From: Tilletia caries
Taxonomy: Eukaryota > Basidiomycota > Exobasidiomycetes > Tilletiales > Tilletiaceae
Length of the DNA stretch: 64,000 bases
NCBI GenBank assembly: GCA_032718865.1
Contig: JALUTQ010000040.1
Coordinates: forward strand, 1,054,001 to 1,118,000
Direction of reading: 5' to 3'
Part shown: positions 9,270 through 19,910 of the stretch, piece after piece
Numbering within the stretch: position 1 is the stretch's first letter
How the letters are laid out: the number at the start of each line of letters is the position of its first letter
Translations under genes and position numbers: made by a program
The notes under the pieces: generated by a model
Told to the model about the DNA's origin: nothing
The model's database searches: none
What the model saw: the letters and a program-made list of their open reading frames with translations, nothing else

Positions 9270-11842
9270 TGAGAGGAGCAGGTCGAGGTAAGCATGGTCG
9301 TTTCTCAGTTCTCAGAGCTTTGACTGACCTTGCTTGATGATTCGTTCCCAGCTACCGCGCGTGGTGGTGGAGGGTTCCGTGGTGGAGCCTCTGCTGCCCG
9401 AGGTGGAGCCGTCCCAGCTGCGCCGTCCCAGCTGCGCCGTCCCTTGCTGCGATGCAAGCAGCGTCTGAAGAGGAGCAACGAAAACGTCAGTACTTCATCG
9501 AGTGCAGGGACGGCCTACTTGCCGATCTGTCCACACAGCTGCAAGAGAAGGCCACAGAGATGCAGAACGGATTGAAGGAGCACATCGATGCGGCGTTGAA
9601 CGACTATCACGAGGCCGCCAAAACATTCACTGCAGCTCACCAAGTTGTAGACCTCGACGATGTCGACCATAGCCAGGTTAAGGACGGAAAAATCGTCCTG
9701 GTCCTGAACGATATACAGCTCGACGAAGTGCAGCACGCGTTGCGACGACACCGAGAGACAGAGGGAAGGATCGAAGAGCTCGAGCGCGAGATGAACGCGC
9801 TTCGGACCAAGCTGGAGGAACAGCGGAGGGAACAACGTCAGCAACCGGCGCAGCGAACTCAATCTCGGCAGTTACCTGAATTCACCGACGAGGAAGATCT
9901 CGAGAGCGGACCAGTGCGCGATGCCGATCGCTCCCCTCCTCGAAAGCGGAGTAGGTCTCGGAAGGTCGTCGGGCCCGGTCGACCAGACGCGAAGATCCAG
10001 GAAGCCTTCGAGGAACTGGTGCGAGAAGGGTTTGGAATCGATCCAGATGAGCCGTGGCCTGACTACCCATCGATATCGAGAAACTCACCCGAGTGGCCGC
10101 GATATCCACCCACGGCTAAACCGATTCGATCCGAAAATCCCGACGACAGCGAGGAAGACGATGCTGACGAAGAAGGAGAATTGATGGATCGTCTGGATTG
10201 GGTGGGAGGGAGGATGGACGATGCAGAGTTCAGATCAATCCTACGCAAGCATGCGAAGACACTCACGGACGAAGCGGACGCATACCGACTGCCGCCGAAG
10301 GAGCAAATGCGTGAATACGACTACATCTATCGTGCATGCGCTCGCACGCTGGAGAACATCAAACGCACCTGTCGGGAGCGGAAGCAGAAAGACGCTGCGA
10401 CACTGCTGTCAAAGAAGGAGACAAAGGGTCGGTCAGATCGGCGGCGGAACAGGAGGAAGGGGAGGGTCAATGCGCGACTCAACGTGACGAAGAGGCACTC
10501 ACAGCTTCAAACCAAGGCCTCGCTCGACATGGTCACCTACGACTGCGTGGAGGGCGACGAAACCGAGTTTGAGGATCTTGAGAGCAATAGCGACGACGAC
10601 GAGCCACGCCCAGCTAAGAAGTACCTGAGGGTCATAATTCCAGAATGGTGGTCAGACCAAAACTATCAGCTTCAAGAGCAGCTCGATTCTAGAGTCCCTC
10701 AAACCCCTTCCGGCTACCCGGCAAAGCAGCCCAGCTTTCTTACCCGTCATACCGCAGCCCTTCCTTCGACAATTCCCCGCATCGCCGTCAGCTCTGAGTT
10801 TGCCAACAAGCATCCAGACCTGGTCGTCGCAGTCCACAAGAACAAGCCTCCCTTCAACCCCGACCGTGGCTCTTTTGCGGCAGATGCAGACGCCTGGGGA
10901 AACCCACTTACACACTTGTTCTTGCCTGATGCTGCGCGAAACGACAGAGGCGCGAGACGCGACGAGGGCGGAGAGGATGTTGAAGGGCAGAGTGCCGCCG
11001 CCGCCGAACGGGATGCTGCTGCCGAACGAGACGCCGCCGCCGCCGCTGAACGAGGTGCTGGTGCTGCTGGACGAGGTGCCGCCGCTGGACGAGGTGCCGC
11101 CGCTGGACGAGGTGCCGCCGCTGAACGAGGTGCCGCCGCTGAACGAGGTGCTGGTGCTGCTGGACGAGAAGGAGTTGCTGAACGAGGTGCTGGTGCTGCT
11201 GGACGAGGCGCTGCCACTGTGGGAGGAGGTGCTGTCACTGTGGGAGGAGGTGCTGCTGCTGCCGAACGAGACGCTGCTGCTGCTGAACGAAGAGGAGGTG
11301 CTGTGGGAGGAGGTGCTGCTGCTGGGAGGCGAGACGCTGCTTCTATAGGACGAGGCGGCACCGGACGAAGTACTGCGACCGCTGGAGGAGAAGATGCTGC
11401 TGTTCGAGGAGGAGGCGCTGCTGCTCAAGTCGGAGGAGCTGCTGCCCGAGGAGGAGCTGCTGTTCGGGGTGAAGAAGCAGTTTCCCGAGGAGGAGGAGCT
11501 GCTGTTCGGGGTGGAGGACTTACCCGAGTCGGAGGAGCTGCTGCTCGAGTCGGAGGAGCTACCCAAAGAGGAGGAGCTGCTGCTCGAGGTGGCGGAGTTG
11601 CTGTCCAAGGTGGCGGAGGAGCTGCTGTCCGAGGTGGCGGAGCTGCTGTCCGAGGGGGAGCTGCTGCCGCAGGGCGAGGAGGAGCTGATGGACGCGGAGG
11701 AGAGGTTGCTGGACGAGTAGTAGCTGCCGATGACCAAAGTGCTGCTGGGGGAGGTGCTGGGGGAGGAAGTGTTGAGGGCCAAAAGAGACGCACCCTCGAT
11801 CTTGATCTCGACAGCCAGATGGACGTCGAAGACGACCATTGA
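9270..11842 (+). CDS. Accessory protein of the Plavaka element (coiled coil plus Ala/Gly/Arg repeat)
   Basis: Exon 1 9270-9288 (MRGAGR), intron 9289-9351 with GTAAGC...CCCAG, exon 2 from 9352. Exon 2 opens with an RGG-type segment (TARGGGGFRGGASAARGG). The long 796-codon frame starts at 9452 (MQAASEEEQRKRQYF). The two frames differ, but a 14-bp tandem duplication (9411-9424 and 9425-9438) lies exactly between them; with one copy they would be continuous. The long frame has a coiled coil (EGRIEELEREMNALRTKLEEQRREQ), acidic and basic stretches (RSPPRKRSRSRK), and about 250 residues of degenerate Ala-Gly-Arg-Glu repeats ending in SQMDVEDDH. It converges on the transposase. Plavaka elements often carry an extra gene of unknown role; I assign no function. 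Confidence 0.6.
9411..9438 (+). repeat. 14-bp tandem duplication breaking the accessory gene frame
   Basis: Two perfect copies of GTCCCAGCTGCGCC followed by a partial third (GTCCC). Fourteen is not a multiple of three, so the extra copy shifts the frame between the RGG-like N-terminus and the coiled-coil body. Confidence 0.85.
10980..11725. repeat. Degenerate triplet-phased minisatellite in the accessory gene
   Basis: About 740 bp of GCTGCTGGACGAGGTGCCGC-like units with 9- to 30-bp periodicity. In the sense frame they encode Ala/Gly/Arg/Glu repeats (AAAERGAGAAGRGAAAGRG). Other frames are also open over hundreds of bases (Leu/Glu-rich on the plus strand, Ser/Gly-rich and Pro/Ala-rich on the minus strand), a by-product of the repeat lacking stop triplets. 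Confidence 0.8.
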
Positions 11843-11919
11843 TCATGCGGCGATGATGGAGCAGCTCTGAAGAAGGTTGAGCAAAAAGGTGTGGTCAAAA
11901 GGAGGCACTCGTACTAGCC

Positions 11920-14900
11920 TCAACGCCAACAAAACACTCGTGACTCACATTGATGTTGTCTTTGGTCTTCACCCGGAGACACTCCGGTGAGCGAATCAAG
12001 TGTGACGGTTAGGGCATCAGAGGCCAATCTGGATACCGGAAGAAGCTCCTCCTCTCCCCATTGATTTGCGTCGGTCCAAAAGTACTTCAGATACCGCTGA
12101 AGTCGAGGGTCTGACATTGCCTCATCGAATCCGGGTACTGAGACCTTTGACGCGCGACGACCGAGCAGATACACTCGTGTCTCCGTACCGGAAGCGGCTC
12201 GGAAGTCGTGGCTAAGAATGTTCGCGATCTGGAAGAGATCCAGAGTCCCCCCATCCGCTTCGACGACGCAGAAGGTTCGGCTGACGTTGGCATTGACTCG
12301 CGATCCAGAACCGCCTAGAAGAACATGACCGAACTTGAGGGAATCGTGTCGCTGCATTCGCTTGATCACCTTGGTACCGTCGGACCGAGTCGACCAAGAT
12401 GGCAGAGCCGTGGGGTTGGTTCGTCTAATGTGATCAAGAAGGTGAGCGTAGAGTCGGGAAGGTATGTCGTATGGCTTACCGACGGACATGACCACGCTCA
12501 CGTTCCCCTCGCGACCGAGCACCGACCTTGAGTCTAATCGTGAAGGGATGTCGAGCTTGATGGGGGTATACGATCCGCGAGCGAGGCCGCTTCCGCAAGA
12601 GACTCGTTGCGACTGAGGAACATCTCAAATCGACCTCGCGTGCAGAACGCATTCGTGTAGGAAGATTCGATCTCTCCGTTCCGATGGCGATTAGTTCCGG
12701 TGTTGCTCAGTTGGCCGTTCATGCGCTCGAAATGGTAGGCAGAGAAGTGCCACGCAGGGCCAAACCGCTTGATGTGCTCCGGAACATGAGTGGCGATGTG
12801 AGTGTTATACACAACCCACTTTGGACCATACAGGGCTGCCTGACCGGCACCGAAGCTTCGCAAAAAGTCGTCAAGGTCGGAGATCTCGTCGGCGTTGATG
12901 GAGTGTCGAGCGGTCAGAGTAGCTGCGGCAGCTAGCTCCGCGGTGTTGATGAGTACCTCTCTCGCGTTGAGGACAGCGCGCGGTACAGAGGCAGGGTCTG
13001 GGGCATTGATGACTTCGTCGTCGGGGTCGTCGCCTTCTTCGACTTCATGCGCGTCGTCCTCGGGATCCACGAGATTGAGATCGTCTGCCTCGTCCTTGAC
13101 CTCGCCTCCTGCTGTAGGATGGTTCCGACCTCTCTTCTTGCGCTTCTTGTTCTTCTTGACCGGTTCGGGATGTACGAAGAAGATGGTCTCGTTGGAGTCG
13201 ATCTCGTTCTTCCATGCCAGGTATAAAGCCAAAACGAGGATACGCCGTCCGAGAGTGGACCATTGCGCTGCGGTAGCCGAACCTCCGCCTGGATCTCCTA
13301 GTCGATGATCGGGAGCTTCTTCGGAGGCCGGTATCTGACTGTTGCGAAGTAAGCTTTGAACGACAAGGAGCTGCTGTGGTGTGATTGTCGTGCCTTCGAT
13401 ATATGTCCGGTGGAAGAGACGCTTGACCACACCTAACTCGATGCAGTGCATGGCGTCGACCGGCGAGCGCGATACCGAGTTCCAGTACGGCAGGTCGTTG
13501 AGGGCACTTGCCCGAGCTCCTGTTCGCCGCTCATGTCGGGTTTGTGCAGCTTTAGAAGTGAATGGCTGAGAGCAGCGGACCGAGTCGCGTTTGTGCTGTC
13601 TTGGATCCCGCGAAGGCAAGGGCTCGTCGAAAGCGCTAATCCTGGTGGAGAAGGTGACGGGACAGAAGCCGCAGAAGTCTCCCTTTCGGACAGAGTGAGG
13701 GGGAAAGCCGCAGATCTTGTTCCGACCGACCGAGTCTCCGCAGAAGAACGCAACTCGAAGACGGACCTTGCGACCGTTGGGAGCGGTGCTTGTCGGAATG
13801 ATCTTGCCATCGACGAATTCCGCGAGCTCTTCCATCAGAGGTTGCACGTATTGGCCGACGCGAGTTGCCGAAGGTTCCTTGGGGCCCGGCGTGCATCCAG
13901 AAAGGTATGTACTCGCCTGCATGTATCGTAGGCGCTGAGGAAGATTGAGAATCGTCATCATGATCGCTCCTGTCGAGTGCCACGAGGTATATTGAGAGCG
14001 AAAAGGAGAGAACCAGTCGATACCGAGCGCCGTAAGAAGGGAGAGGGTGTGGTCGGTGAATGGCCTACCGTTGACGTCGCGCTCTGACTGCCAGGCCGCC
14101 CCATCGTAAACGTCCCGCATCGCAGTACTGGGTGGCTCGTCTCTCCACTCTTGGAGGGCGGCTTCGATGCCTGGTTGCTGAAGTAGCCACGAGAGCCAGC
14201 TCGTCAGCGTTTGGTAGACGAAAAGGATGACCGGCTTCCCTGCTCGTTCGTAAAGAATCTCGCCGCAAGCCTGGCATTCCTCCGAGGCATCGGCAACAAG
14301 AGAAAGTCGTTCGCAGGCTGGACACACTGCGTAGTGGACGAGATGTGGAACCAGACCGAGCTGCTTGCGGACCGTGGCAAGCTGGCGAGGGGGAGTGCTG
14401 CCGGGAGTCGCGAGAAGGGGGCTGATGACCGTGGCGAAGAAGACGAGGAGAAGACCGGCAGCTTGTCGTCCGAGCCCGAAGAAAGAAGAAAGGGCAGCAA
14501 CCAGCGTCATGAATGCCCTGCATGTATCATGATAATGGTCCAGAGAATCTTGCACCAGGTCGTCAAGGGAGAGGCGATGCGCCGAGGTCGGCAGATTTGA
14601 GTTGGTCGAGGATGGTATGGGAGGCTCCTCGGGCTCGACGTCAGGTAAAGCTGGTCTTTGGGGGTCGAGAACGCGTTCTGGTTCCACGCCGTCGCCGAAT
14701 TCGTCCATGTCCTCCTCATTACCACCGTCTGACTCGTCCTCATCGTCAGTCTCCCGATCCGCCGCATTTATCCCGTCGATGTCCAGACTTGGACCACCTT
14801 GACTGTCGTTGTTGCTGCCGTTGTCTCCAGGATCGAAGTCGAGGTGCATGCTGTCCTCGTTGTAGTCGGATGGCCCAGAATGGAAGGCGTTTCCGCCCTC

Positions 14901-15243
14901 TTCTCCGAAGGTGTATGCACCACCATGATCGGACGGGTGCTGATGGCCAGAGCTTGAGGAGGCTGACTGAATGCGGGATTCTTGAAGGATTCCGCGCGAG
15001 GGGATGGGATCGGCGCGTTCGATAGCCTGCCGTAGCTCGAAGAACTCTTGATCCCTTTTTGTGGCTGTGCCACGTACGTTTGGAGACGGGCGAGAGGGCT
15101 TGGCCGGAAGAGCTGCAACCGTTTACTGCGCAGCCGCACCAGTACTGCTTGGTGATGGAGTCGTATCCGGGCCTTCGAGGTAGGGTGAATAGGGACGCGT
15201 GAGCGGCGTCAGGCACGCTCTTCTTCTTGCGGTGAGCCGGCAT
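11920..15243 (-). CDS. Plavaka (CACTA-type, Tnp2-like) transposase
   Basis: Begins MPAHRKKKSVPD at 15243 with a zinc-binding-like CGCAVNGC and the RTWHSH segment. The frame then shifts at a T5 run on the plus strand (15056-15060) into TKRDQEFFELRQAIERADPIPSR and the long frame ending at 12534. Features of the family: CPACERLSLVADASEECQAC, WLSWLLQQPGIEAAL, DVYDG, CGDSVGRNKICGF, SPVDAMHCIELGVVKRLFHR (the DxMH catalytic segment), and near the end NTHIATHVPEHIKRFG and HFERMNGQLSNTGTNRHRNG. A G5 run (12562-12566) shifts the frame again; one more base would connect it to the last exon-like frame 12522-11920 (GKPYDIPSRLYAHLLDHIRR...). So the gene is full length but interrupted by two single-base slips and would excise and insert the element if those are errors. 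Confidence 0.8.
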
Positions 15244-15940
15244 TATGAGGGGATGATGTCTGTAAAAATGGTGAAAGGGAAACGCATGATCAGCAAAAGG
15301 ACCTCACAGATGGTGGATGACAGCGTTTCTGCTACTCACGACGCGAGACGTAAACAGAGAGTGCTCCGACCCCTCCAAGTGCTTCTGATCCACCGCAGTG
15401 TTCTACATAAGGCAGAGAGAGCTTCAGTGTCAGCGTCGAGACGTGAGGAAGTGAGGAACGGGTACTGAATGCTCACAAGTTGACAGAGGGCGGAGCCAGT
15501 GGGGATGTGGAGGATCGCCGGATTGGCGTGCTTGAAGTTCGTGGGGATGTGGAGGATCGTCGTGCTTGTAGGTATCGCTGAGTAGTAGGGCTGCTTGTTG
15601 GAGGTGGCTGCTTGTTGGAGGTGGGGGTTGGAGGCATGCTTTCTGGTAGGCGTGGGGCGTGGGCGGGTGGGTGAAACCCGACAAGAATTCGATAAGGGAG
15701 GTCGCGCAGCAGCGGGCGAGGCGGGCGCGAGAGCCAGGTGGGTGGGGTCGGAGGAAAATGTCGAACGTCGAGATCGCACGCAGTTGCGCGATGCTTGCGC
15801 GAGGTGTGATTGGGAAAGCCGTATGGGCGAGGTCCGGCGAGGTTCGTGCGAAGATTGCTCGCACAGAGTTTCTTGCGCGCGACCCGCACGAGGAGGCGTC
15901 TCGCAGACCTCGCCCCAACAAGCGCGAGAGGCCCTCAAAT
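15244..15940. other. Plavaka right subterminal region, no gene
   Basis: Non-coding. It contains short tandem duplications (GTGGGGATGTGGAGGATCG at about 15501 and 15541; GAGGTGGCTGCTTGTTGGAGGTGG-like unit at about 15590-15625), GC-rich words ending in GCGCGAG, and the right TIR. It also holds the promoter side of the transposase gene. Confidence 0.5.
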
Positions 15941-15951
15941 CCCTGATGACT

Positions 15952-16145
15952 CCCTCTCATCATCATGACCCTTTGGTCTGAGACGCGAGACCCCATAGGA
16001 CTAGGGGTGAGACTCTTTCGGCCCGGAGTACCCGGAGCACGTGCTGTGGAAAAACCCGACAAGCACCCGACAAGAAAATGGTCGGAAAAGAAGTCTGGAG
16101 ATACCGGGAATCGAACTCACGACAGAGTCGATCAGACTCTTAATC
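15952..16145 (-). ncRNA. tRNA-like sequence between the two 79-bp repeats
   Basis: On the minus strand the junction of this segment with the 79-bp repeat reads like a degenerate tRNA: an A-box-like D arm (in the repeat), a CACAACAG...CTGTCGTG hairpin with one mismatch, then a T-loop-like GAGTTCGATTCCCGG (B box) near 16095-16110. The T stem does not pair well and the anticodon arm is oversized, so this is a tRNA-derived repeat or pseudogene, not a working tRNA. Confidence 0.4.
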
Positions 16146-16224
16146 TGTTGTGAACATTCTACCACTATACTAAAAGGTGAGACCAGTCTCAACCCAAGTG
16201 TCATGGATGATGCATATATCCAAC
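16146..16224 (-). repeat. 79-bp direct repeat, copy 2
   Basis: Same orientation as 8492-8570, one mismatch. Removing the Plavaka element places the two copies about 200 bp apart within the RT intron. Confidence 0.75.
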
Positions 16225-16944
16225 ATCGAGGAAGGAAACAAAAGGAAGAAAGGGACAAGGAAAGAAATGAGCACAGTGCACACCAGGCAGATGAAAGGAG
16301 AGCACCAAGGATGAGGAGACCACGACAGGGAAGCACTGGAGTCAGGGGTGTAAGGGGATGAGCTGCTCTGGCATCCCAGGGCCCAGAGGCGGCGCCCAGC
16401 GGTAGTGAGTAGTGACTCTGAGATGCGAGTAGGCGGCGAACCGCCAGGAGCAGATTGGCGCGACTGGCATAGACCCGCGTCCTCAGCAAGGACTCGGAAG
16501 CGGAAACGGTGAAGGGTGACTCCGGAGGGAATCCGAATTCCAGCGAGAGCACGACCCACGCGCACATAGGCGGCAAGAGCATGATGAACTCTGAGAAGGA
16601 GGAAAACACCAGCGGCATGAGGACGCCAGTGGAGGTCAAGGGAGGGTGTGAGAGGGACGCAGCCCAAGGGCGGCATAAGGAGCCGTGAAGACGCGAGACA
16701 AGGCAGGCAGAAAGTCGCAGCTGCGAGGGGTGCCACGAAAGCAGATGCAGGGGAGGCAGCAGTCATGACGACGGCATGAGGGGCCGGAGGGATACAAAAA
16801 AGGGAACACAGCCCGAGAAAACGATGCAGAGCCGGAGGCCCGGAGAAGCGACGAAAAGGAAGGGGCAGGTGCGATGGGAAAGGGATGTATGCAGAGGCAG
16901 AGCATTGGCAGGGGAGAAAGGAAGACGAGAAGACAGACACTCAC
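16225..16944 (-). other. 5' part of the putative RT intron
   Basis: Begins (minus strand) with the donor GTGAGTGTCTG directly after the RT exon. The sequence is pyrimidine-rich and open in two frames, but none of the translations shows a recognisable domain. It is interpreted as intron; a second small insertion cannot be excluded. Confidence 0.45.
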
Positions 16945-17481
16945 GAGTTCAATTTGCTCGTTGATGGTGAACCACCGACAGAAGAACAGTTTGTCGGGGA
17001 CGAGAGAATTGATGGAAGGCACTTCTTGAGCAAGTCGAGACTGAGAGGAGGAGGGACGCTCCCGCTGGAACCGGGGGTGACCCAGGTCTTCGACGACCCG
17101 GTCTTTGGCGGCTTTGTGTGTCGTGGCAGGAGTGTGGATAACACTAAGGGGCGCAGAGCGCCAGGGACCCACTGCCGCCATGTTTGTGTCGGTGAACGGG
17201 CCAAAGGCACGACCGAGCTGGATCTCGGCATCCATCCACTCTTGAACGACCCGAGTCTCGCGCTCATCCAAACGGTTCTGTGGAAGGAACTGGTGGACGG
17301 GGGGAGGGGGGAGACCAAGCCAAAATCCAAACTCGATCTGATTGGGTATATCGTCGTATTCGAGCTGCAAATCCAGAGGAAGCTCTGCGATCCCCTTTCG
17401 CCACTCGACGTGGTCGAGGGGGGTAACCACTGTCGTGTATGCGGCTCGCACCGCCTCAGGTCCTCCCTGCTCAGAAATTAG
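16945..17481 (-). CDS. Reverse transcriptase, 5' exon
   Basis: About 179 codons of RT N-terminus: GLPPPPVHQFLPQNRLDE, WMDAEIQLGRAFGPFTD, MAAVGPWRSAPLSVIHTP, and SINSLVPDKLFFCRW before the exon ends at CTC|GTGAGT. This is the fingers region preceding RT motif A of DIRS-like polymerases. It joins in phase 0 to 8483. The frame overlaps the last codons of gag in the +1 frame and has no nearby ATG; the reading frame is open far upstream inside gag, so start by internal initiation, frameshifting or splicing is undecided. Confidence 0.75.
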
Positions 17482-18754
17482 GCCCTGGGGCTGGCAGAAA
17501 GGAATTGCCGGCGCTGCCGAAGGCTGCAAGCACAGTGGTGCCAAGAGGAAGAGGTGGTTGCTGAGATGAGGTGAACGCAGGACCAGATGAAACGGTCGGC
17601 ATGTGAGCGTTCGTGCTTGAGGCAGCATACTGGGTGCAAATTCCCGTGCAAGAACGATGTTCCAAGCCACATTTCGAGCAGTAGTGACCGTACGGGCACT
17701 GGAGGGTGCTGGAATCGACGGAAGATGGACCAAAGGCTCTTGGACGGTTTGAACTGCACGCCTGATTGCTGTTGAAGTTGAGACAAACGTTTTTCTCCTT
17801 GCTGAGCATGCGCCAGCCGTTGTTGCACCGATACAGAAAGGAAGAAGCCGGAGAGTTGCACGTCTTCCAGCGATGCGTTGTTGTGTAGGTGCAGCATATG
17901 GGGCACCAGATGGGTAGTGCAGGGTATTGAGAGCTGGAGGATGAAGCAGCTGGAGGATTGCCAAAGGAGACGTTGTTGATCCGAGGCGCTTTTCGCTTCG
18001 GCGAGGATGGCGCAGTGACAGACTGGCTGAGAGCTTGGACCGGTGCCGTCCAAGACTGGTGAATTTTCGCTCGATCAACGTATGGAGCATCGAAGAGGCG
18101 ACCCCATGGAGATTGGAGCACGCCTTGCATGTCGATGGTCTCTCCGCAAGCCCCACGGATTGCGGATGCGGACAGGATGAGCAGGGGCTGATTGATGCTT
18201 CGGATATCGAATCGCATCCGAGTTGATGTTTTCCGACAACCGGCAACTTCTTGGCGGACTCGACGATCGTACTCCCGGAATATGTCCCAATTTGAGCCGT
18301 GAACGCGCGTCTGGACCGCGAACACATGACCTCCGTAGACGGCAGCCTCGTGAACGCCGAGAGCTGGATTGTCCGCGGCTTTGTTGAGCAGCACCGTGTA
18401 GAACGAACTTGCTTGAATCCACTCCGCGAACGGGAGGAAGCGGTCGGTGTTGAGCCACTCGTCCAGGGCCCGCGCAGAGTTTGAGTGGGCCGAGTTGGAG
18501 TCAAGCGGGAGCGAGAAAGGCATCCGAGATCCGAGGACGTAAGCGGAGATTCCGTAAAGCGTGAGGAGAGACAGGGGAACTTGGTGACCGCCGCGGTGAA
18601 GCTCGATGAGATCGGGGGGAATCGGGTATGGACAGTCGGGGAAGGGGTAGACCACAGTCGATGATGCTGCGGCAGAGTTCGGGTCGAAGTTGAAAATGCT
18701 GTCAACTGGACCAGAATTAGAATGGGCAGTAGAACCTGACCCAGAACCGCCCAC
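17471..18754 (-). CDS. Gag-like nucleocapsid protein of the YR retrotransposon
   Basis: About 427 codons. The frame at 18754 opens with GTG and stays open upstream (NPTQSQNG), so the true start, probably in an upstream exon, is not fixed. A Ser/Asn-rich N-terminus, a conserved body (LLTLYGISAYVLGSRMPFSL; EWIQASSFYTVLLNKAADNP; REYDRRVRQEVAG) and a C-terminal cysteine/histidine cluster (CPICC...C, CLNFN...C, CPYGHYCSKCGLEHRSC) match the zinc-knuckle region of DIRS-type Gag proteins. It would package the RNA template. The stop is at 17471, overlapping the RT frame. Confidence 0.7.
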   Translation of the reverse strand: MGGSGSGSTAHSNSGPVDSIFNFDPNSAAASSTVVYPFPDCPYPIPPDLIELHRGGHQVPLSLLTLYGISAYVLGSRMPFSLPLDSNSAHSNSARALDEWLNTDRFLPFAEWIQASSFYTVLLNKAADNPALGVHEAAVYGGHVFAVQTRVHGSNWDIFREYDRRVRQEVAGCRKTSTRMRFDIRSINQPLLILSASAIRGACGETIDMQGVLQSPWGRLFDAPYVDRAKIHQSWTAPVQALSQSVTAPSSPKRKAPRINNVSFGNPPAASSSSSQYPALPIWCPICCTYTTTHRWKTCNSPASSFLYRCNNGWRMLSKEKNVCLNFNSNQACSSNRPRAFGPSSVDSSTLQCPYGHYCSKCGLEHRSCTGICTQYAASSTNAHMPTVSSGPAFTSSQQPPLPLGTTVLAAFGSAGNSFLPAPGPNF

Positions 18755-18785
18755 ACCATTTTGGCTTTGAGTCGGGTTACACCGC

Positions 18786-19910
18786 CACGTTCCCAGGATT
18801 TTTGTAGCCTATCCTCAAAATTTCCTAGGAGCCTCCTGAAACTCATAAAAACTACCAGGAGACCATATTGACCAGAGGAGAACACATGTCAGGGAGGATC
18901 CTCAGACCAAAATGGAAGCATCGGAATTTCCCTCAGCGCTGCTCATGTCCTCTTCTTTCTTGTCAGACTGAGTGTGTTGTGATACGGAGAGGAGGAGAAA
19001 TCAAAGGGGCATCGATTGCGCGACCAGAATGCAAACGACATTGATAGAGAGAAATTCGCAGAACAGCAGAAAGGTAAAAGGAACTTGGGGAGCAAAGTTG
19101 CGCGTTGAAGATGAAGAAGTCCTGATGGGAAACGCGCAGAGTCTGGATGAGGAGGGCGAGAGAAGACATCAGATCAGAAAGGAAGAATGGCTGGGGGACG
19201 ATGGAAGATAGCAGTCAGCACTCAGCAGAGAGAAACGGCTGTGAAAGGAAGCTGCGAGTGTGGGAGAGTGGAGACAAGGTCAGCAGTGAGAAGTAGTCAG
19301 TGCTCGGGAGGTCAGGGTTCGGGAATCAGGAGACCGAAGGAGCGAAGACTGCAGGAGAAGAGAGAAGTAATGAGGGAGGGTCGGAGGGAGGCGAGGATGA
19401 GCGTGGCTCGGAGAGGGAAGTGCAGTGGGAAGATACTGGTGAGCTGCCGCGCACTGCGCGCGCGATGGGTGACGGAGCTGCCTGTGGAAAGAATGGGGCT
19501 GCTGTTGATGGACGCGTGGTTGTTGGCTGTGCGAATGAATGTGGTGGAAGAGGGTAAGTACAAGCAGCTGCTCCTCCTGTGAGCCTTTGGGGAGAAGAAA
19601 AATTTTCAGTCTTCAAATTATTCGCGACACCGTGTTGCCGACCTCGCGACACCGTGTTGTGAGGGTCTGCCAAATTCTCTGTGTGGATCCTGACCCAGGA
19701 TACCCCAAGAGACCAGTGGGGAGACTCCTCAACATAAGGCTTCTAGGATAGTAAAATTTCATCCTGAGGAGTGTTCCCAACTATCTTCCAGGATTGAGAT
19801 TACGCATCTTGGGCAGGAGGATCCTAGCTTAGCCGTTCAGATTTGGCGGTGTACCGGAAACTCCAAGACCATCGGGAGCTGAAGCAGAGGTGCTTGACAT
19901 GGAACGATTT
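18786..19910 (-). other. 5' leader of the YR retrotransposon, no gene
   Basis: Lies between repeat A1 and gag. No ORF shows a recognisable domain. It holds several AGGATCCT/CCTAGGA-type words in both orientations (18780-18920 and 19660-19840) that hint at a secondary structure or a small decayed insertion. It presumably contains the promoter and possibly an upstream gag exon. Confidence 0.4.

Larger units (their letters stand above)
8574..15948. mobile_element. Plavaka/CACTA-type DNA transposon inside the YR retroelement
   Basis: 7375 bp bounded by TIRs beginning CATCAGGGAT (left 8574; right end ...ATCCCTGATG at 15941-15948). Imperfect similarity continues inward for about 20 bp to a CTCGCGC motif, and the 3-bp target duplication ACT lies at 8571-8573 and 15949-15951. 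Subterminal DNA on both sides is rich in CTCGCACA/GCGCGAG-type words (about 8600-8860 and 15700-15930), as in CACTA elements. It contains two convergent genes, an accessory protein (9270-11842, +) and a Tnp2-type transposase (11920-15243, -). Length, gene pair and 3-bp TSD fit the fungal Plavaka group of the CACTA superfamily. Confidence 0.85.

Noticed and set aside
10652..11839. 395-codon antisense ORF and two Leu/Glu-rich plus-strand ORFs in the minisatellite
   Set aside because: They are by-products of a stop-free triplet repeat; the sense frame is supported by its continuous non-repeat coding part upstream.
16170..16940. 256-codon minus-strand ORF after the RT exon
   Set aside because: Starts exactly at the intron donor, is pyrimidine-driven and shows no domain; better explained as intron.
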